The notes beneath the pieces are model-generated. The model ran no database searches and had not been told where the DNA came from. It saw only the letters and a program-made list of their open reading frames with translations. This document shows positions 24,235 to 33,681 of a stretch of 64,000 nt of DNA, in pieces. How positions within the stretch are numbered: position 1 is the stretch's first letter; every line of letters begins with the position of its first letter. Both the position numbers and the translations under genes were made by a program. Location of the stretch: assembly GCF_010500955.1 (NCBI RefSeq), contig NZ_QVMJ01000001.1, positions 310,001 to 374,000 of the forward strand, written 5' to 3'. Source of the stretch: Bacteroides sp. 519 (GTDB taxonomy: Bacteria; Bacteroidota; Bacteroidia; Bacteroidales; Bacteroidaceae).

Positions 24235-24673
24235 CTTCCGTTTCGTCCTCTCCTTTGTCATTCTGAAACGAGAAAGTCTTTTGCACCACCTGTCCGTGAT
24301 TATCTTCGATATACACGTCAATTACTTGCTGGTCTGTACAATGCGAAGTGTAATACATTCGGAACGTTTCTTTTTCCAACGGATAGAGGTCGTTTGGCAA
24401 CAATGCCCGTCCATCGTCCAGTCGAAGTTCGCCCACTCCGTCAGGCTGGAAATAACGGATGAAAAACTTCGTGTCCTGATAATCTCCTTCCTTTACTAAT
24501 TGGCAACGGATTTCCGCCACCTCGCCCTGAACGATTTTTTTCTGAACCGGCATACAAACCAGATCAAATGCGTAAACCTTATTAATATCCATATCGTCGT
24601 TACAGGCTAAGGCCAGTAGCATTATCGCTACCAGCCACGCTGTTATCCCGAAAAAACTCTTTATTTTTTTCAT
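24215..24673 (-). CDS. traQ: Conjugal transfer protein TraQ (DUF3872)
   Basis: About 152 residues from ATG 24673 (the start at 24703 adds ten poorly supported residues). Signal peptide with lipobox LLALAC (about residue 24), so a lipoprotein. The mature part matches the TraQ/DUF3872 type. Downstream of traO in the tra operon, but separated from it by an oppositely oriented gene. Confidence 0.82.
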   Translation of the reverse strand: MKKIKSFFGITAWLVAIMLLALACNDDMDINKVYAFDLVCMPVQKKIVQGEVAEIRCQLVKEGDYQDTKFFIRYFQPDGVGELRLDDGRALLPNDLYPLEKETFRMYYTSHCTDQQVIDVYIEDNHGQVVQKTFSFQNDKGEDETEDGDDNR

Positions 24674-24690
24674 CTTTTTTACTGATTTAG

Positions 24691-24698
24691 TACCTTTG
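24691..24698 (+). promoter_or_regulatory. -7 box before the yciI-like gene
   Basis: TACCTTTG fits TAnnTTTG, 21 bp before the ATG at 24720. Upstream the -33 position shows only a T-rich tract. Confidence 0.5.
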
Positions 24699-24719
24699 TA
24701 CATCTAAAAAACAAAGGCT

Positions 24720-25004
24720 ATGTTTATAATTATATTGACCTATCAAAAGGAAATTACCGAAGTAGAAAAGCATTTAGAAGCTCATCGGGAATACTTGGAT
24801 TCAAATTATAAATCGGGTAATTTTATTGCATCCGGCAGACAGGAACCTCGTGTTGGAGGGATTATTTTATGCCGTGCCGATAACAAACAAGATGTACAGT
24901 TATTAATACAATCAGACCCATTTTATATAAATGAAGTAGCCAAATACGATATTATTCAATTTGAGCCTACCAAGTATGTTTCCGGCTTCGAGAAATTTCT
25001 CTAA
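24720..25004 (+). CDS. YciI-like protein
   Basis: A 94-residue dimeric alpha-beta barrel protein of the YciI family (FIIILTYQKEITEVEKHLEAHREYL; later DPFYINEVAKYDIIQFEP). The conserved acidic and His residues of the family (H in EAHREYL, D in SDPF) are present. The enzymatic role of this family is largely unknown. It is the only rightward gene within the tra operon, overlapping the traO stop by four bases on the opposite strand, with its own promoter. It appears to be a later insertion where traP would be expected. Confidence 0.82.
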   Translation: MFIIILTYQKEITEVEKHLEAHREYLDSNYKSGNFIASGRQEPRVGGIILCRADNKQDVQLLIQSDPFYINEVAKYDIIQFEPTKYVSGFEKFL

Positions 25005-25585
25005 TTGATTATAAATTTCAGCCCGATGCCGAACTGTGTATGAAAATGTCCCGTAGAGTTGCCCCAAAGGATGCGTTCACGTCCTGTCAGGAGCAACACA
25101 ACACGGTCGGACAGGTAGGTTTCCAGTTCCAGCGTGATAGCCCCGCCATAGATAAATGCGTCTTTGTGCCGGAGCGTAGAACCATCGTACAGGGTCTTTT
25201 CGCCCCAATTCGATGTTTCATACCCCGCAAGGGCAGAGCCACCCAACGAGAGTAAAAAAGTCTTTGACGGGTCGGACAGGATTTTCAGGTAGTAACCGCC
25301 TTCAGCGGTAAACTGTGAAACCGGAATGCGGATCGTCCGGTACGGGTAATACCGTTCCATAAACTCCGCACCGAACACCCACTTATTCCCTTTTTTAGCA
25401 TAGGTTGCCATAGCCGCGCCGAAATAATATCCGGCTTCGTTATCCAATGCGGACGAGTATATACCATCCACCATTCCGCCTGTTACCTGTATGCCTTGCA
25501 TACCCGGTAGCTGACGTTGTGCGTGTACCTGGTCTTTACAGAGCAGGCACAGCACAATCGCCATGATAAAAGATAACCGCTTCAT
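25001..25585 (-). CDS. traO: Conjugal transfer protein TraO
   Basis: A 194-residue outer-membrane-type protein with a signal peptide ending near VHAQ (residue 23) and alternating beta-strand pattern to the C-terminal phenylalanine-containing strand. Matches TraO of CTnDOT by position and character; it is likely part of the outer-membrane portion of the mating channel. The start lies 2 bp after the traN stop. Confidence 0.85.
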   Translation of the reverse strand: MKRLSFIMAIVLCLLCKDQVHAQRQLPGMQGIQVTGGMVDGIYSSALDNEAGYYFGAAMATYAKKGNKWVFGAEFMERYYPYRTIRIPVSQFTAEGGYYLKILSDPSKTFLLSLGGSALAGYETSNWGEKTLYDGSTLRHKDAFIYGGAITLELETYLSDRVVLLLTGRERILWGNSTGHFHTQFGIGLKFIIN

Positions 25586-25587
25586 GG

Positions 25588-26550
25588 TTATTTCGCTTTC
25601 AGTTCGTTAATAACCTTTGCCCGCATCAAATCGGCATTATCGACCGTGAAACGCTGATGTCTGCCGCCCTCTTGCTCATTCAGTTCGATAACAAGCATTT
25701 TATCATCGGGTATCGTAAACTTCGGCAGGGTAAAAATCATTCGCTCTGTGCGCTTACCGCCTATCAGCATAAGATTGTTATAGGCGCGTAGCGGCCAGAT
25801 TACCTGTTCCTGAATAGCGGTGCGCTTGGCTACTTTCTTATCCACGATTTTGAACGTGATAAAATCTATATTGAACGGTACGTTGGACGAGTTTTTCAGT
25901 TGCAGATGGAAATACAACAGCCCGTTATGGGTATAAATGCCCTTTAGTGTATGTTGGATGCCGAAACGCTTACTGCCTAAATGTTTGATTTCCCTGTCAT
26001 TGTTTTTATAGATGGACTGCATAATCAGCTTGACAAGCAGCGGCGATTCCTGCCCCAATTCCTGCATATAGACCGCAAGGGCATTGTTCGGTCGATTTAC
26101 CGCCTCCCCATCGTGCAGGAAGTCGGTCATTTCAACGGACAGCTTTACAGGTTCGTCCGCATATTTTACATTGAACGTATAGTAATTCCCATCTTCGGTA
26201 ATGACGGACAGATTACTCTCCCGGCTGAAATCCCGCAAAGCTGCTTTCACTCTCAATACGTTTTCTGTTCCATCCGCTTTCGCCGCGAGAAGATCTGCCG
26301 ACCCTAAATCGACATACCTGATCGGTGCAGGAAAAATAACGTGAACAGTCTTATTAAATGTAACCTCCAACGCATAAGGCGGTATCATTCTATCGAACGT
26401 CAGCGGACGGGTAAAGCCTTGATAGTAGTCACCCGTTGTGGGCTTAGTCTGTATTACGGTAGCCGTTTCTTCGGTTACTGTCTGTACTTCCTGCGCGTTG
26501 GCTGCAAATACGCTCACCGCAAGGGTAAGCATCAAAAAGATTCGTTTCAT
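25588..26550 (-). CDS. traN: Conjugal transfer protein TraN (DUF4138)
   Basis: About 320 residues from the ATG at 26550, which begins a clear signal peptide (MKRIFLMLTLAVSVFAANAQ). An upstream start at 26577 would fall next to the dispersed motif and lacks support. Matches the TraN/DUF4138 family, a VirB9-like component of the outer-membrane core complex. The motif at 26573-26592 lies 22 bp upstream. Confidence 0.88.
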   Translation of the reverse strand: MKRIFLMLTLAVSVFAANAQEVQTVTEETATVIQTKPTTGDYYQGFTRPLTFDRMIPPYALEVTFNKTVHVIFPAPIRYVDLGSADLLAAKADGTENVLRVKAALRDFSRESNLSVITEDGNYYTFNVKYADEPVKLSVEMTDFLHDGEAVNRPNNALAVYMQELGQESPLLVKLIMQSIYKNNDREIKHLGSKRFGIQHTLKGIYTHNGLLYFHLQLKNSSNVPFNIDFITFKIVDKKVAKRTAIQEQVIWPLRAYNNLMLIGGKRTERMIFTLPKFTIPDDKMLVIELNEQEGGRHQRFTVDNADLMRAKVINELKAK

Positions 26551-26572
26551 ACTTTTAATTCTTAATTCGTTA

Positions 26573-26592
26573 AACATTGATTTTTTAGTGGT
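26573..26592 (-). repeat. Dispersed tra/mob motif, copy a
   Basis: Read leftward it is ACCACTAAAAAATCAATGTT, preceded by a small hairpin (GGGTC / GACCC) and followed by traN. Confidence 0.7.
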
Positions 26593-26619
26593 GGGGTCGC
26601 AGACCCATTTGTTATTTTA

Positions 26620-27996
26620 TTAGTCTGTTTTGGGAAGTAGCAGTAGCTTGTGATTGGCTTTCAGCGTAACCTTAACCACACTCATTTTCTTGCTCACATA
26701 CTGCGAAGCCCCTTGAATAAGGCTTTTCCCAATATCGGCGGCAAACTGCGAACCTGCATCATCGGTAATCGTAATGCTCGACCCTGCCGATTGTGCCATC
26801 TGTGAGGCTATTTCTTTGGCGGCTCTTATCTCGTCTGAATTTGGTACGGAAATACCCCTTTGCCCGTCCGTATCGTACACATGCAGTTCAACCGGAATAA
26901 TGTTGCCTGCATACTGAATCGAACCTATTGTAACTTCCATCCGTTCGCCACCGATACGGCACGCCCCGGTAATAATCGAGTTGGCAGGGATAAGTGTATT
27001 GCCCGCTTGCATTGGTTCTAACAGGCGTATTTGCAATTCCTTTCCGCTTGTCAGCGTTACGGTCTGGTTCACACAGGCACGGATGCTGTTTTTATCTTTC
27101 ACTCCCTCGTTTCCGGCGGCAGTGAAAAATCCCATATTGCGGGGCTGGCTGAACGATTCTATAAACTCATCGTCCGACATCGGTGCAGAAAGCAGCGATA
27201 CGACATTGTGGCGCACCTGCTTTACAGGCTGAACATTTACTTTATCTTTCGTAGAAGGAACAGGATTGCTATTTTCATCTTGCCCTGCCTGTGGCGGCAT
27301 ATACCTCGCCGCCATCGCATAGGATTTTTCCAGTAGTGCAGTCTGTTCATCCTCGGCGGCTTTCCGCGCTTCGGCTTCTTCCAGCTTGCGTTCCAGTTCA
27401 TTCATGCGCTCTTCAACAGCGAGTTCCTGTGCGCTCTTTCCAGCAGGTTCTTCGTACCATTCTCCCAACTGCTTATTTATATCCTGATAGGCAGTTGCGG
27501 AGGCTTGCAGGTTATTTACAGGTTTTGATTGCCGTGCAGACGGATTTTCGTAATACTCCGGCTGATTGGATTCCTCCTGCTTTTGTTCTTCGTTTTGGTC
27601 GAACATGGTTGAAAAGTCCTGCAAAGAGCGCATCCGTTCCTGTTCCTTTTGCCTCATGGCTTCCTTCTCATAAGCATCGCGCTTATCCCCAACAATCCCC
27701 TCATCTTTGGGTACAGGTAGTTCGGCATTTAAGCCCGACAGCCCATCGACCTTTGTTTCGTCTTTGTCCGAAGGAGCGAAGATCAGCCACATCACACCGC
27801 CGAAAATCAGAAAGAACAGCGGCATTATCAGCATCTTTTTACGCTTTTGCCTCTCTGCCATCGAAAGTTCTTTTTTCGGCGGTTTTTGAGGTTTTTTTTC
27901 CGCTCCCGGCTTACTATCCGGCGCGGATGGTTGTACTTCAGGACTCGCTGCCGTTTCCGGCGGTGGCGTTCCTTTATTCAAATTCTCCTGTTCCAT
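26620..27996 (-). CDS. traM: Conjugal transfer protein TraM (VirB10-like)
   Basis: A 458-residue inner-membrane protein: proline-rich cytosolic N-terminus (1-50), one helix (about 54-72, MLIMPLFFLIFGGVMWLIF), a long periplasmic coiled and linker region (about 100-240) and a C-terminal beta domain. It spans the periplasm between inner and outer membrane as VirB10/TrbI proteins do. It overlaps traL by 23 bases. Confidence 0.9.
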   Translation of the reverse strand: MEQENLNKGTPPPETAASPEVQPSAPDSKPGAEKKPQKPPKKELSMAERQKRKKMLIMPLFFLIFGGVMWLIFAPSDKDETKVDGLSGLNAELPVPKDEGIVGDKRDAYEKEAMRQKEQERMRSLQDFSTMFDQNEEQKQEESNQPEYYENPSARQSKPVNNLQASATAYQDINKQLGEWYEEPAGKSAQELAVEERMNELERKLEEAEARKAAEDEQTALLEKSYAMAARYMPPQAGQDENSNPVPSTKDKVNVQPVKQVRHNVVSLLSAPMSDDEFIESFSQPRNMGFFTAAGNEGVKDKNSIRACVNQTVTLTSGKELQIRLLEPMQAGNTLIPANSIITGACRIGGERMEVTIGSIQYAGNIIPVELHVYDTDGQRGISVPNSDEIRAAKEIASQMAQSAGSSITITDDAGSQFAADIGKSLIQGASQYVSKKMSVVKVTLKANHKLLLLPKTD

Positions 27997-28258
27997 TATA
28001 AAAATTGTTTTGATGGTTAATACTATCCCTCTGCTGTTCCAGTTTCAGGGTTTCTATCTGTTCTATCTGCAATTCCCGTCCTTTGTCTTTACCTAAATTG
28101 TAAATCGAAGAAACAGTCATGTAGATAGATAAGCCGCTGAATACTATTAGCATCGTAACGATTACGATTACCCGTGCATCAGGGCTTAGAGGTCTGACAA
28201 GACTTCGCAAGCGGTCTTCCAACCACTCGTTTACACGTTGAATTATTTTCCGTATCAT
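27974..28258 (-). CDS. traL: Conjugal transfer protein TraL (DUF3989)
   Basis: A 94-residue single-pass membrane protein with helix about 28-50 (VIVIVTMLIVFSGLSIYMTV) and the position typical of TraL between traK and traM. Role in the channel unknown. Confidence 0.82.
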   Translation of the reverse strand: MIRKIIQRVNEWLEDRLRSLVRPLSPDARVIVIVTMLIVFSGLSIYMTVSSIYNLGKDKGRELQIEQIETLKLEQQRDSINHQNNFYNGTGEFE

Positions 28259-28265
28259 ACCACAC

Positions 28266-28889
28266 CTACCTTTCCGTTACCCGGATGTCCCGGTTTTCCA
28301 CAATCTCGAATTTCTCCATAGTAAAACCGTGAGGGTTATTGTCCGAGCGTACCGAATTAATCAGGTTGCAGCGGGTTATCAAACTTCGTTCAGTCATGTT
28401 CGACTGGCGAAGGATCATCTGCCGGGCGTATGTTACCGCCGTGTAGGGGTACACATCGAAGTTACAGGCGATACTATCCACCTGTACGATCTGGTTAATA
28501 TTGCCCGACACAATACGGTTGTAGTACCCTTTTTCCGCCATGTCCTGATAGTATTTGAAAGCACTTTTATCGACAAGGAACAATGCCCTGTTTACATTGC
28601 TTTCAATGGCTTTCTTGTCAGGCGAGAGCGTGAAGAACAGTTCATGAAACCGCTTAACGTGTTCCCGCGCTTCGACGGGGCGGTTCTGCGAAAGGTCTTG
28701 CGAGAGGGCAAGCATCAATGACTTGCCCCCGTCCAACACATAGATACGCTGGCGTTGCGCTTCGGCGAAACTGTACGCATTCCATACGGAATAACCCGTA
28801 ATTCCTGCACACAGGCAGACAAAGACAATCCCAAAAAGGCGTATCTGCTTGAATGATGTTTCTATATTCTTTAAACTTTTGAACTCCAT
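28266..28889 (-). CDS. traK: Conjugal transfer protein TraK (VirB8/TrbF-like)
   Basis: A 207-residue protein with one N-terminal helix (about 18-38) and a periplasmic domain, matching TraK of Bacteroides elements. These resemble VirB8-type assembly factors of the inner-membrane complex. Highly conserved opening MEFKSLKNIETSFKQIR. Confidence 0.9.
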   Translation of the reverse strand: MEFKSLKNIETSFKQIRLFGIVFVCLCAGITGYSVWNAYSFAEAQRQRIYVLDGGKSLMLALSQDLSQNRPVEAREHVKRFHELFFTLSPDKKAIESNVNRALFLVDKSAFKYYQDMAEKGYYNRIVSGNINQIVQVDSIACNFDVYPYTAVTYARQMILRQSNMTERSLITRCNLINSVRSDNNPHGFTMEKFEIVENRDIRVTER

Positions 28890-28913
28890 AATTTTTGAGT
28901 GTTTTTAATCGAA

Positions 28914-29915
28914 TTACTTTTTACCTAATAATCGTCCGGCTACGTTGCCCGCAGCCGCTCCCGCTACACCTCCGGCAAGGGCAGCCCCTTTACTTGCAGT
29001 CGCATTTACCCCGCGCGTACCGCTACCGCCTCCGGCTTGGATCACCCAGCCCGCAACAGTCGGTATCGAGAAGTAGCCGATAATGCCAATAATCAAAAAG
29101 ATGATATATACGCCGTTACTGCCGTCCGGCACGTAGGACGGGTCTTTCAATAGTCCTATATCCATTTGCAGCATGAGCGCCTGAATCTTAGACAATACCG
29201 CCGAAAACAAATCGGCAACGGGTAGCCACAGATACACGCTGATATACCGGGAAAGCCAACTGGTAAGCGTGGATTGGAAACCATCATACACGGAGAGGGC
29301 GAATGCCAGCGGCCCTAAGATTGACAGCACCACTAAGAAAAAGGTGCGTAACGTGTCAATCGTAAGGGCTGCGGCATTGAACAATAGCTCGAAGAAATCC
29401 CGGACTAACTGCCGGAACCACATTTTCATATCGTACCATTTGCGTTCACCCCACATACTGATAATCTCTCCCATTTCCCAGATTCCCAATTCTTCCATTT
29501 TCCGGTCGTAAACCTCGTCATCGACCAACCATGCTTTGCCCTCGCGTACCCGCGCATCATACTCCAACGCATCTTTCTCCGCCTGTAATGCCTGTACGTC
29601 CATTATCTGCGATTCCAGTATGGTATGCGTTCCTTTTACCACAGGCGACATTACGGCGTTGATTGTGCCGAGTACGATTGTGGGGAAGAACATTATGCAC
29701 AGTCCGATGGCAAAAGGTCTAAGCAAGGGATATACGTCTATCGGTTCTGCCCGTGAGAGGGCTTGCCACACGCGGGAAGCCATATAAAACAGCGCACCTA
29801 AGCCCGCTATCCCTTTGGCGACACCGATCATGTCAGCGCACAAAGGCATCATTTCCTGATACAGATTTCGTAAAATCTGATGCAGGTTCTCAAAATCTAT
29901 TGCTAACAACATCAT
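28914..29915 (-). CDS. traJ: Conjugal transfer protein TraJ (TrbL/VirB6-like)
   Basis: A 333-residue polytopic inner-membrane protein with about six hydrophobic helices (for example 70-90, 190-215, 270-295) and a glycine/alanine-rich tail. It matches TraJ and is comparable to VirB6/TrbL channel proteins. It follows traI by 3 bp. Confidence 0.88.
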   Translation of the reverse strand: MMLLAIDFENLHQILRNLYQEMMPLCADMIGVAKGIAGLGALFYMASRVWQALSRAEPIDVYPLLRPFAIGLCIMFFPTIVLGTINAVMSPVVKGTHTILESQIMDVQALQAEKDALEYDARVREGKAWLVDDEVYDRKMEELGIWEMGEIISMWGERKWYDMKMWFRQLVRDFFELLFNAAALTIDTLRTFFLVVLSILGPLAFALSVYDGFQSTLTSWLSRYISVYLWLPVADLFSAVLSKIQALMLQMDIGLLKDPSYVPDGSNGVYIIFLIIGIIGYFSIPTVAGWVIQAGGGSGTRGVNATASKGAALAGGVAGAAAGNVAGRLLGKK

Positions 29916-29918
29916 GGC

Positions 29919-30539
29919 TTACCAGTATCTTTCGGATGGATCACCATATAGGGCGCGTACATGCTCCATATCACCTTTTTCCTGACTGCGGATAAAGGAT
30001 ACGGAGATACTTTTCTTGGAAAAGTACCGCGTCAGGTTGCGATGCTCAATCATTTTCGTATGTATCTCGTCTATGATTGCCATTCGCTCGGCATCGGTCA
30101 TGGAAAGCCCGTTGGAGGCTGAAACGATATTCTTTATATCCGAAAGGAGATTGCCGCTTTCTTTCAGTAATTTGGAATATCCGTTAGATATGGCTTCCAG
30201 TTCTGCATGGGTGAAATTCTTATCCGTCAGCATTTTGTTGAAGTTGGTCGAATATATCTGCGATATTTCGCTGACCAATTCTACCGTTTCCTTTACCTTT
30301 CGGGCATCCTTGATAAGATTATGCACCGACTGTAATTTGTCGTAATACTCCTTGCCCTGACTATAAATCTTTTGCATTTCTTTGAACGAGTTGATTACAT
30401 TGGTTGCCGTTGTCGCTGTTTTGGAAACCGTCAGTATATTTTGAGCAAGGTTCGAGGGGTCGATCACCGCCCATTGTGCTTTTGCCTGATAGGTACATAG
30501 TCCCATACAGACCAAAAGGCTTAAAAGAATCTTTTTCAT
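29919..30539 (-). CDS. traI: Conjugal transfer protein TraI (DUF4141)
   Basis: A 206-residue protein with a signal peptide (cleaved after about YQAKAQ) and a long helical, coiled-coil mature part. It resembles the TrbJ/VirB5 class that builds or caps the pilus in other type IV systems. Confidence 0.88.
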   Translation of the reverse strand: MKKILLSLLVCMGLCTYQAKAQWAVIDPSNLAQNILTVSKTATTATNVINSFKEMQKIYSQGKEYYDKLQSVHNLIKDARKVKETVELVSEISQIYSTNFNKMLTDKNFTHAELEAISNGYSKLLKESGNLLSDIKNIVSASNGLSMTDAERMAIIDEIHTKMIEHRNLTRYFSKKSISVSFIRSQEKGDMEHVRALYGDPSERYW

Positions 30540-30608
30540 TGCTATAAATTTTTAATTATTATTACTTGTTTGTTTTTTACAGTCCGAGAGGCGGATAGCC
30601 CAAACGGG

Positions 30609-30923
30609 CTAATCCTCTGCCCGGACATATTCCCCGAAAGCGGAAAGCAATAGTACCTCCCGCTCCCGGTCGTAGGCAATTCCGATACGCCCGTACAGGT
30701 CTATGTAATACAGACCGAACACACAGTACATCGTACAATCGCAGACTACCTGCGGGTTGTTGTAAGTAAGACAGAGCCGGATGCCTCCCCGCTTGCGGGA
30801 AGTGTTGCGGTAAATAGTTACCGCAGGCGCACCGTCCGGGCTTACCCAACGTCCCGTAATCTCCCACAGGTGAAAATCCTGATGTGCGGCGCAAGGGTCG
30901 GCTGCATTGCATTTGCTGAACAT
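30609..30923 (-). CDS. DUF3876 (TraH-like) protein
   Basis: A 104-residue cysteine-containing protein with WEITGRWVSPDG, matching the DUF3876 family found between traG and traI. No signal peptide. A second frame through the same bases (30577-30912) is a shadow. Confidence 0.75.
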   Translation of the reverse strand: MFSKCNAADPCAAHQDFHLWEITGRWVSPDGAPAVTIYRNTSRKRGGIRLCLTYNNPQVVCDCTMYCVFGLYYIDLYGRIGIAYDREREVLLLSAFGEYVRAED

Positions 30924-30934
30924 GGCGTACCTCC

Positions 30935-31141
30935 TTACTTTTTCGCTTCCTTAGCCTCTTTTCTTAATAGGCTTGCAGGGTCAATCACAAGGATGTCAAT
31001 ATGGGTGTTACCGCCGATGACTTCCGTTTCTTCTTCGCTTTCTTCCTGCTGTTTGAGCAGGACTTCGGTAAGGACACTGTTTATTCCTACCGTGTGAAGC
31101 AGCAACTTTTCCAGTTGCCCGTTACCAAATCTTTTTAACAT
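30935..31141 (-). CDS. Small hypothetical tra-operon protein, 68 aa
   Basis: Starts inside the dispersed motif copy b (its ATG is part of the motif) and ends 11 bp before the DUF3876 gene. Soluble, acidic centre, basic end. Not recognised. Confidence 0.6.
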   Translation of the reverse strand: MLKRFGNGQLEKLLLHTVGINSVLTEVLLKQQEESEEETEVIGGNTHIDILVIDPASLLRKEAKEAKK

Positions 31142-31155
31142 GATCTTTTAGTGGT
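31137..31155 (-). repeat. Dispersed tra/mob motif, copy b
   Basis: Read leftward: ACCACTAAAAGATCATGTT, with a hairpin GGGG / CCCC (31157-31172) upstream. The ATG of the next gene (31141) is inside the motif. Confidence 0.7.
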
Positions 31156-31182
31156 TGTGGGGCTTAACACCCCGGTTGATAA

Positions 31183-33681
31183 TTACCCGCGTTTGCTTTC
31201 GGCAAGCTGTTTAATCGCCAGTTCGTAGTTCCCGCCGAGTTCGTCCGCTTTTTTGAATACTTCCACCTTTTCGGATTCCTCCGTCGTATAGGTCAGATAT
31301 TCTTCACCGCTAACTTCCGTAGCATATACCGCCGACTGAACACCGCCCAGCCCGAACCATACTTCCTTGTATTTCCGGTTCGGATGGTTCGCCATGTTGA
31401 TAGACAGGATTTGCCCTTTCTCTTTATCGGTCAGACCTAAAAGCGATTGGATCACATCGAAGCGGTTCATGAATTTTCGCTGGTCGAGAAGAATCTTGCA
31501 ATCGGAGTTATTGATGATGCTTTCCTTAACGATGGGAGAAGAAATAATATCGTCGATTTCCTGTGTAACCGTTACGATTGAGCCAAAATGCTTTCTGACG
31601 GTTTTATACATATATCTAAGATATTCAGCCATATTTGCCGAAGAAAGGGCTTTCCATGCTTCCTCGATGATTAAGAGTTTTCTTATTCCCTTTAGTCGCC
31701 TCATCTTATTGATAAAGGCTTCCATGATGATAATTGTTACCACCGGAAATAACTCTTTATTGTCCTTTATGGAATCAATTTCAAAGACAATAAAGGACTT
31801 ATGCAACAGGTCGATATTTTCCGCCGAGTTCAACAGGAAGTCGAAACGACCACCTTTGTAGTATTGCCGCAGGGTAGTAAGCATATTGTCGAGGTTAAAA
31901 TCCTCACGGCTTACCTTGATTTCCCTCTCTTCCAGTTCCCGGCGGTAGTCGCCCATTATATACTCGTAGAAGGTATTAAAGCACGGTATGATACTACGGT
32001 CAGCCCGGATGCGCTCGATATACGCCGATACCGCACTGCCGAGTTCGCCGCTTTCGGTCTTACTCACCTTTTCATCTTCCGATTTCCACAAGGTCAAAAG
32101 CAGCGTTTTAATACTGTCTTTTTTCTCCACATCGAACTTGTAATCGTCGGTGTAAAAAGGATTGAAAGAAATAGGGTTTTCTTCGGTATAAGTAAAATAG
32201 ATACCATCCTGCCCGCCCGTTTTCCGGCGTATCATTTCACAAAGCCCCTGATAGCTGTTACCTGTATCGACCAGAACGACGTGCGTATTCTGCTCCCAAT
32301 ACTGGCGTACCATATGGTTCATGAAAAAACTTTTCCCTGAACCCGATCCGCCTAAGACGAATTTATTGAGGTTGTTCGTTATGCCTCGTTTCTTCGGCTC
32401 ATCGTCTATATCCAGATGCAGCGGCTTACCGCTCACACGGTCGCACATCTTAATACCGAAAGGAGAAAGCGAACTTTTATAGTTGGTTTCCTCTGTGAAA
32501 AAGCACAGGGCGGGTTCGATGAACGTGTAGAAACTTTCCTCCGAAGGGAAGTCCCCCGCATTGCCCGGCATAGCCGCCCAATAGAGGGTAGCCGCATCCG
32601 TTGTATTGTGGCGCGGCTTACACTCCATTACTGCTAACTGGCTACCTACATCGTTACGGATGTGTTTCAGTTCCTCCGTATCTTCCGACCATGCCATTAC
32701 ATTGAAATGCGCCCGGACAGAGGTAAGCCCGAACGAATGTGCTTCGTTCAGGTACTTGTCGATCCACTCTTTATTGATTTGGTTTCCACGACTGTACCTT
32801 GAAAGCGACTGCATATTCCTTGCACTCTTTTCAAACTTCCGCAGGTTCTCCGCCGAATCGTCCAGAAATATATACTGGTTATACACATGGTCGCAGGAGA
32901 GCAATAGCCCTACGGGTGCAGCAAACGATAATCGGCAGTCGCTCCGGTCGGTGGATAGCTTTTCATACCGCATATCCGTTCCGACCGTTCCGGGCAAGTC
33001 CTCCACATCGGAAATCGTATGCAGGCATACTTTCTTTGCTCCGATGCGAAGAGAGTCCGCTCCGAGTTCCATATCCTCTAAACAGGTCGTATCATCCAGC
33101 GAGAGGGCAAAGTATTTCTCTACCAGTCCGGGTTCTTTTTCCGTTCCCGTGATCTCGTCCGAAGTCAGGCGGGTAAGAGTTATAAATCCCGAATCGTTTA
33201 CAATGCGTTCAAACTGTCCGACCGCCTCCAAAAACCGTGTAGCTGTGTCTTTGTTTACTTCTTTGGGTATGATGTTTCCCCGGCAAAGACTTGAAAAGCT
33301 GCTTTGCATACGCATACGCTCTTTTGTCGTTTTTGTCAGGTACAGGAAACAGCTATGGTTCAGATAGGGACGTTCGTTAAAGTGGCGTTCAAACGAGCGG
33401 GACAAAAAGCTCATATCCTCTTTATCCGTTTCGGGTTTGTAGGTTTCCTTTACGAACCAATCCTGTTTGTGGATAACCGAGTAATCGGGCAAAACCTTAA
33501 TTGCTTTCGCCCAAGCCGAGTGTATCGCTTCATATTCTACGGCGGTAACGGTGAACAGTTCCGGCAGATCGACACGGAAAGCTACCGTTATGTCGGCATC
33601 TTTGGATATGATGCAGCCGTGTTCCACTGCCAATAGCGGGAACTTGCTTTCGATGGTAGCCGCTTTCATTGTATTACGCAT
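31183..33681 (-). CDS. traG: Conjugal transfer ATPase TraG (VirB4-like)
   Basis: An 832-residue ATPase. Walker A is LGGSGSGKSFFMNH (about residues 445-458), Walker B is KLLIIEEAWKAL (about 667-678), followed by the conserved VTQEIDD segment. It powers assembly or substrate transfer in the mating apparatus. It overlaps traF by 8 bases. An in-frame ATG four codons later is also possible as the start. Confidence 0.93.
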   Translation of the reverse strand: MRNTMKAATIESKFPLLAVEHGCIISKDADITVAFRVDLPELFTVTAVEYEAIHSAWAKAIKVLPDYSVIHKQDWFVKETYKPETDKEDMSFLSRSFERHFNERPYLNHSCFLYLTKTTKERMRMQSSFSSLCRGNIIPKEVNKDTATRFLEAVGQFERIVNDSGFITLTRLTSDEITGTEKEPGLVEKYFALSLDDTTCLEDMELGADSLRIGAKKVCLHTISDVEDLPGTVGTDMRYEKLSTDRSDCRLSFAAPVGLLLSCDHVYNQYIFLDDSAENLRKFEKSARNMQSLSRYSRGNQINKEWIDKYLNEAHSFGLTSVRAHFNVMAWSEDTEELKHIRNDVGSQLAVMECKPRHNTTDAATLYWAAMPGNAGDFPSEESFYTFIEPALCFFTEETNYKSSLSPFGIKMCDRVSGKPLHLDIDDEPKKRGITNNLNKFVLGGSGSGKSFFMNHMVRQYWEQNTHVVLVDTGNSYQGLCEMIRRKTGGQDGIYFTYTEENPISFNPFYTDDYKFDVEKKDSIKTLLLTLWKSEDEKVSKTESGELGSAVSAYIERIRADRSIIPCFNTFYEYIMGDYRRELEEREIKVSREDFNLDNMLTTLRQYYKGGRFDFLLNSAENIDLLHKSFIVFEIDSIKDNKELFPVVTIIIMEAFINKMRRLKGIRKLLIIEEAWKALSSANMAEYLRYMYKTVRKHFGSIVTVTQEIDDIISSPIVKESIINNSDCKILLDQRKFMNRFDVIQSLLGLTDKEKGQILSINMANHPNRKYKEVWFGLGGVQSAVYATEVSGEEYLTYTTEESEKVEVFKKADELGGNYELAIKQLAESKRG

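Noticed and set aside
27291-28001. 236-codon rightward ORF
   Set aside because: It lies antisense to traM and its translation is a low-complexity mix without family features. traM is clearly the real gene.
30577-30912. 111-codon leftward ORF
   Set aside because: A shifted frame of the DUF3876 gene (30609-30923); Arg/Gly/Pro-rich without family match.
32606-33367. 253-codon rightward ORF
   Set aside because: Antisense shadow of traG.
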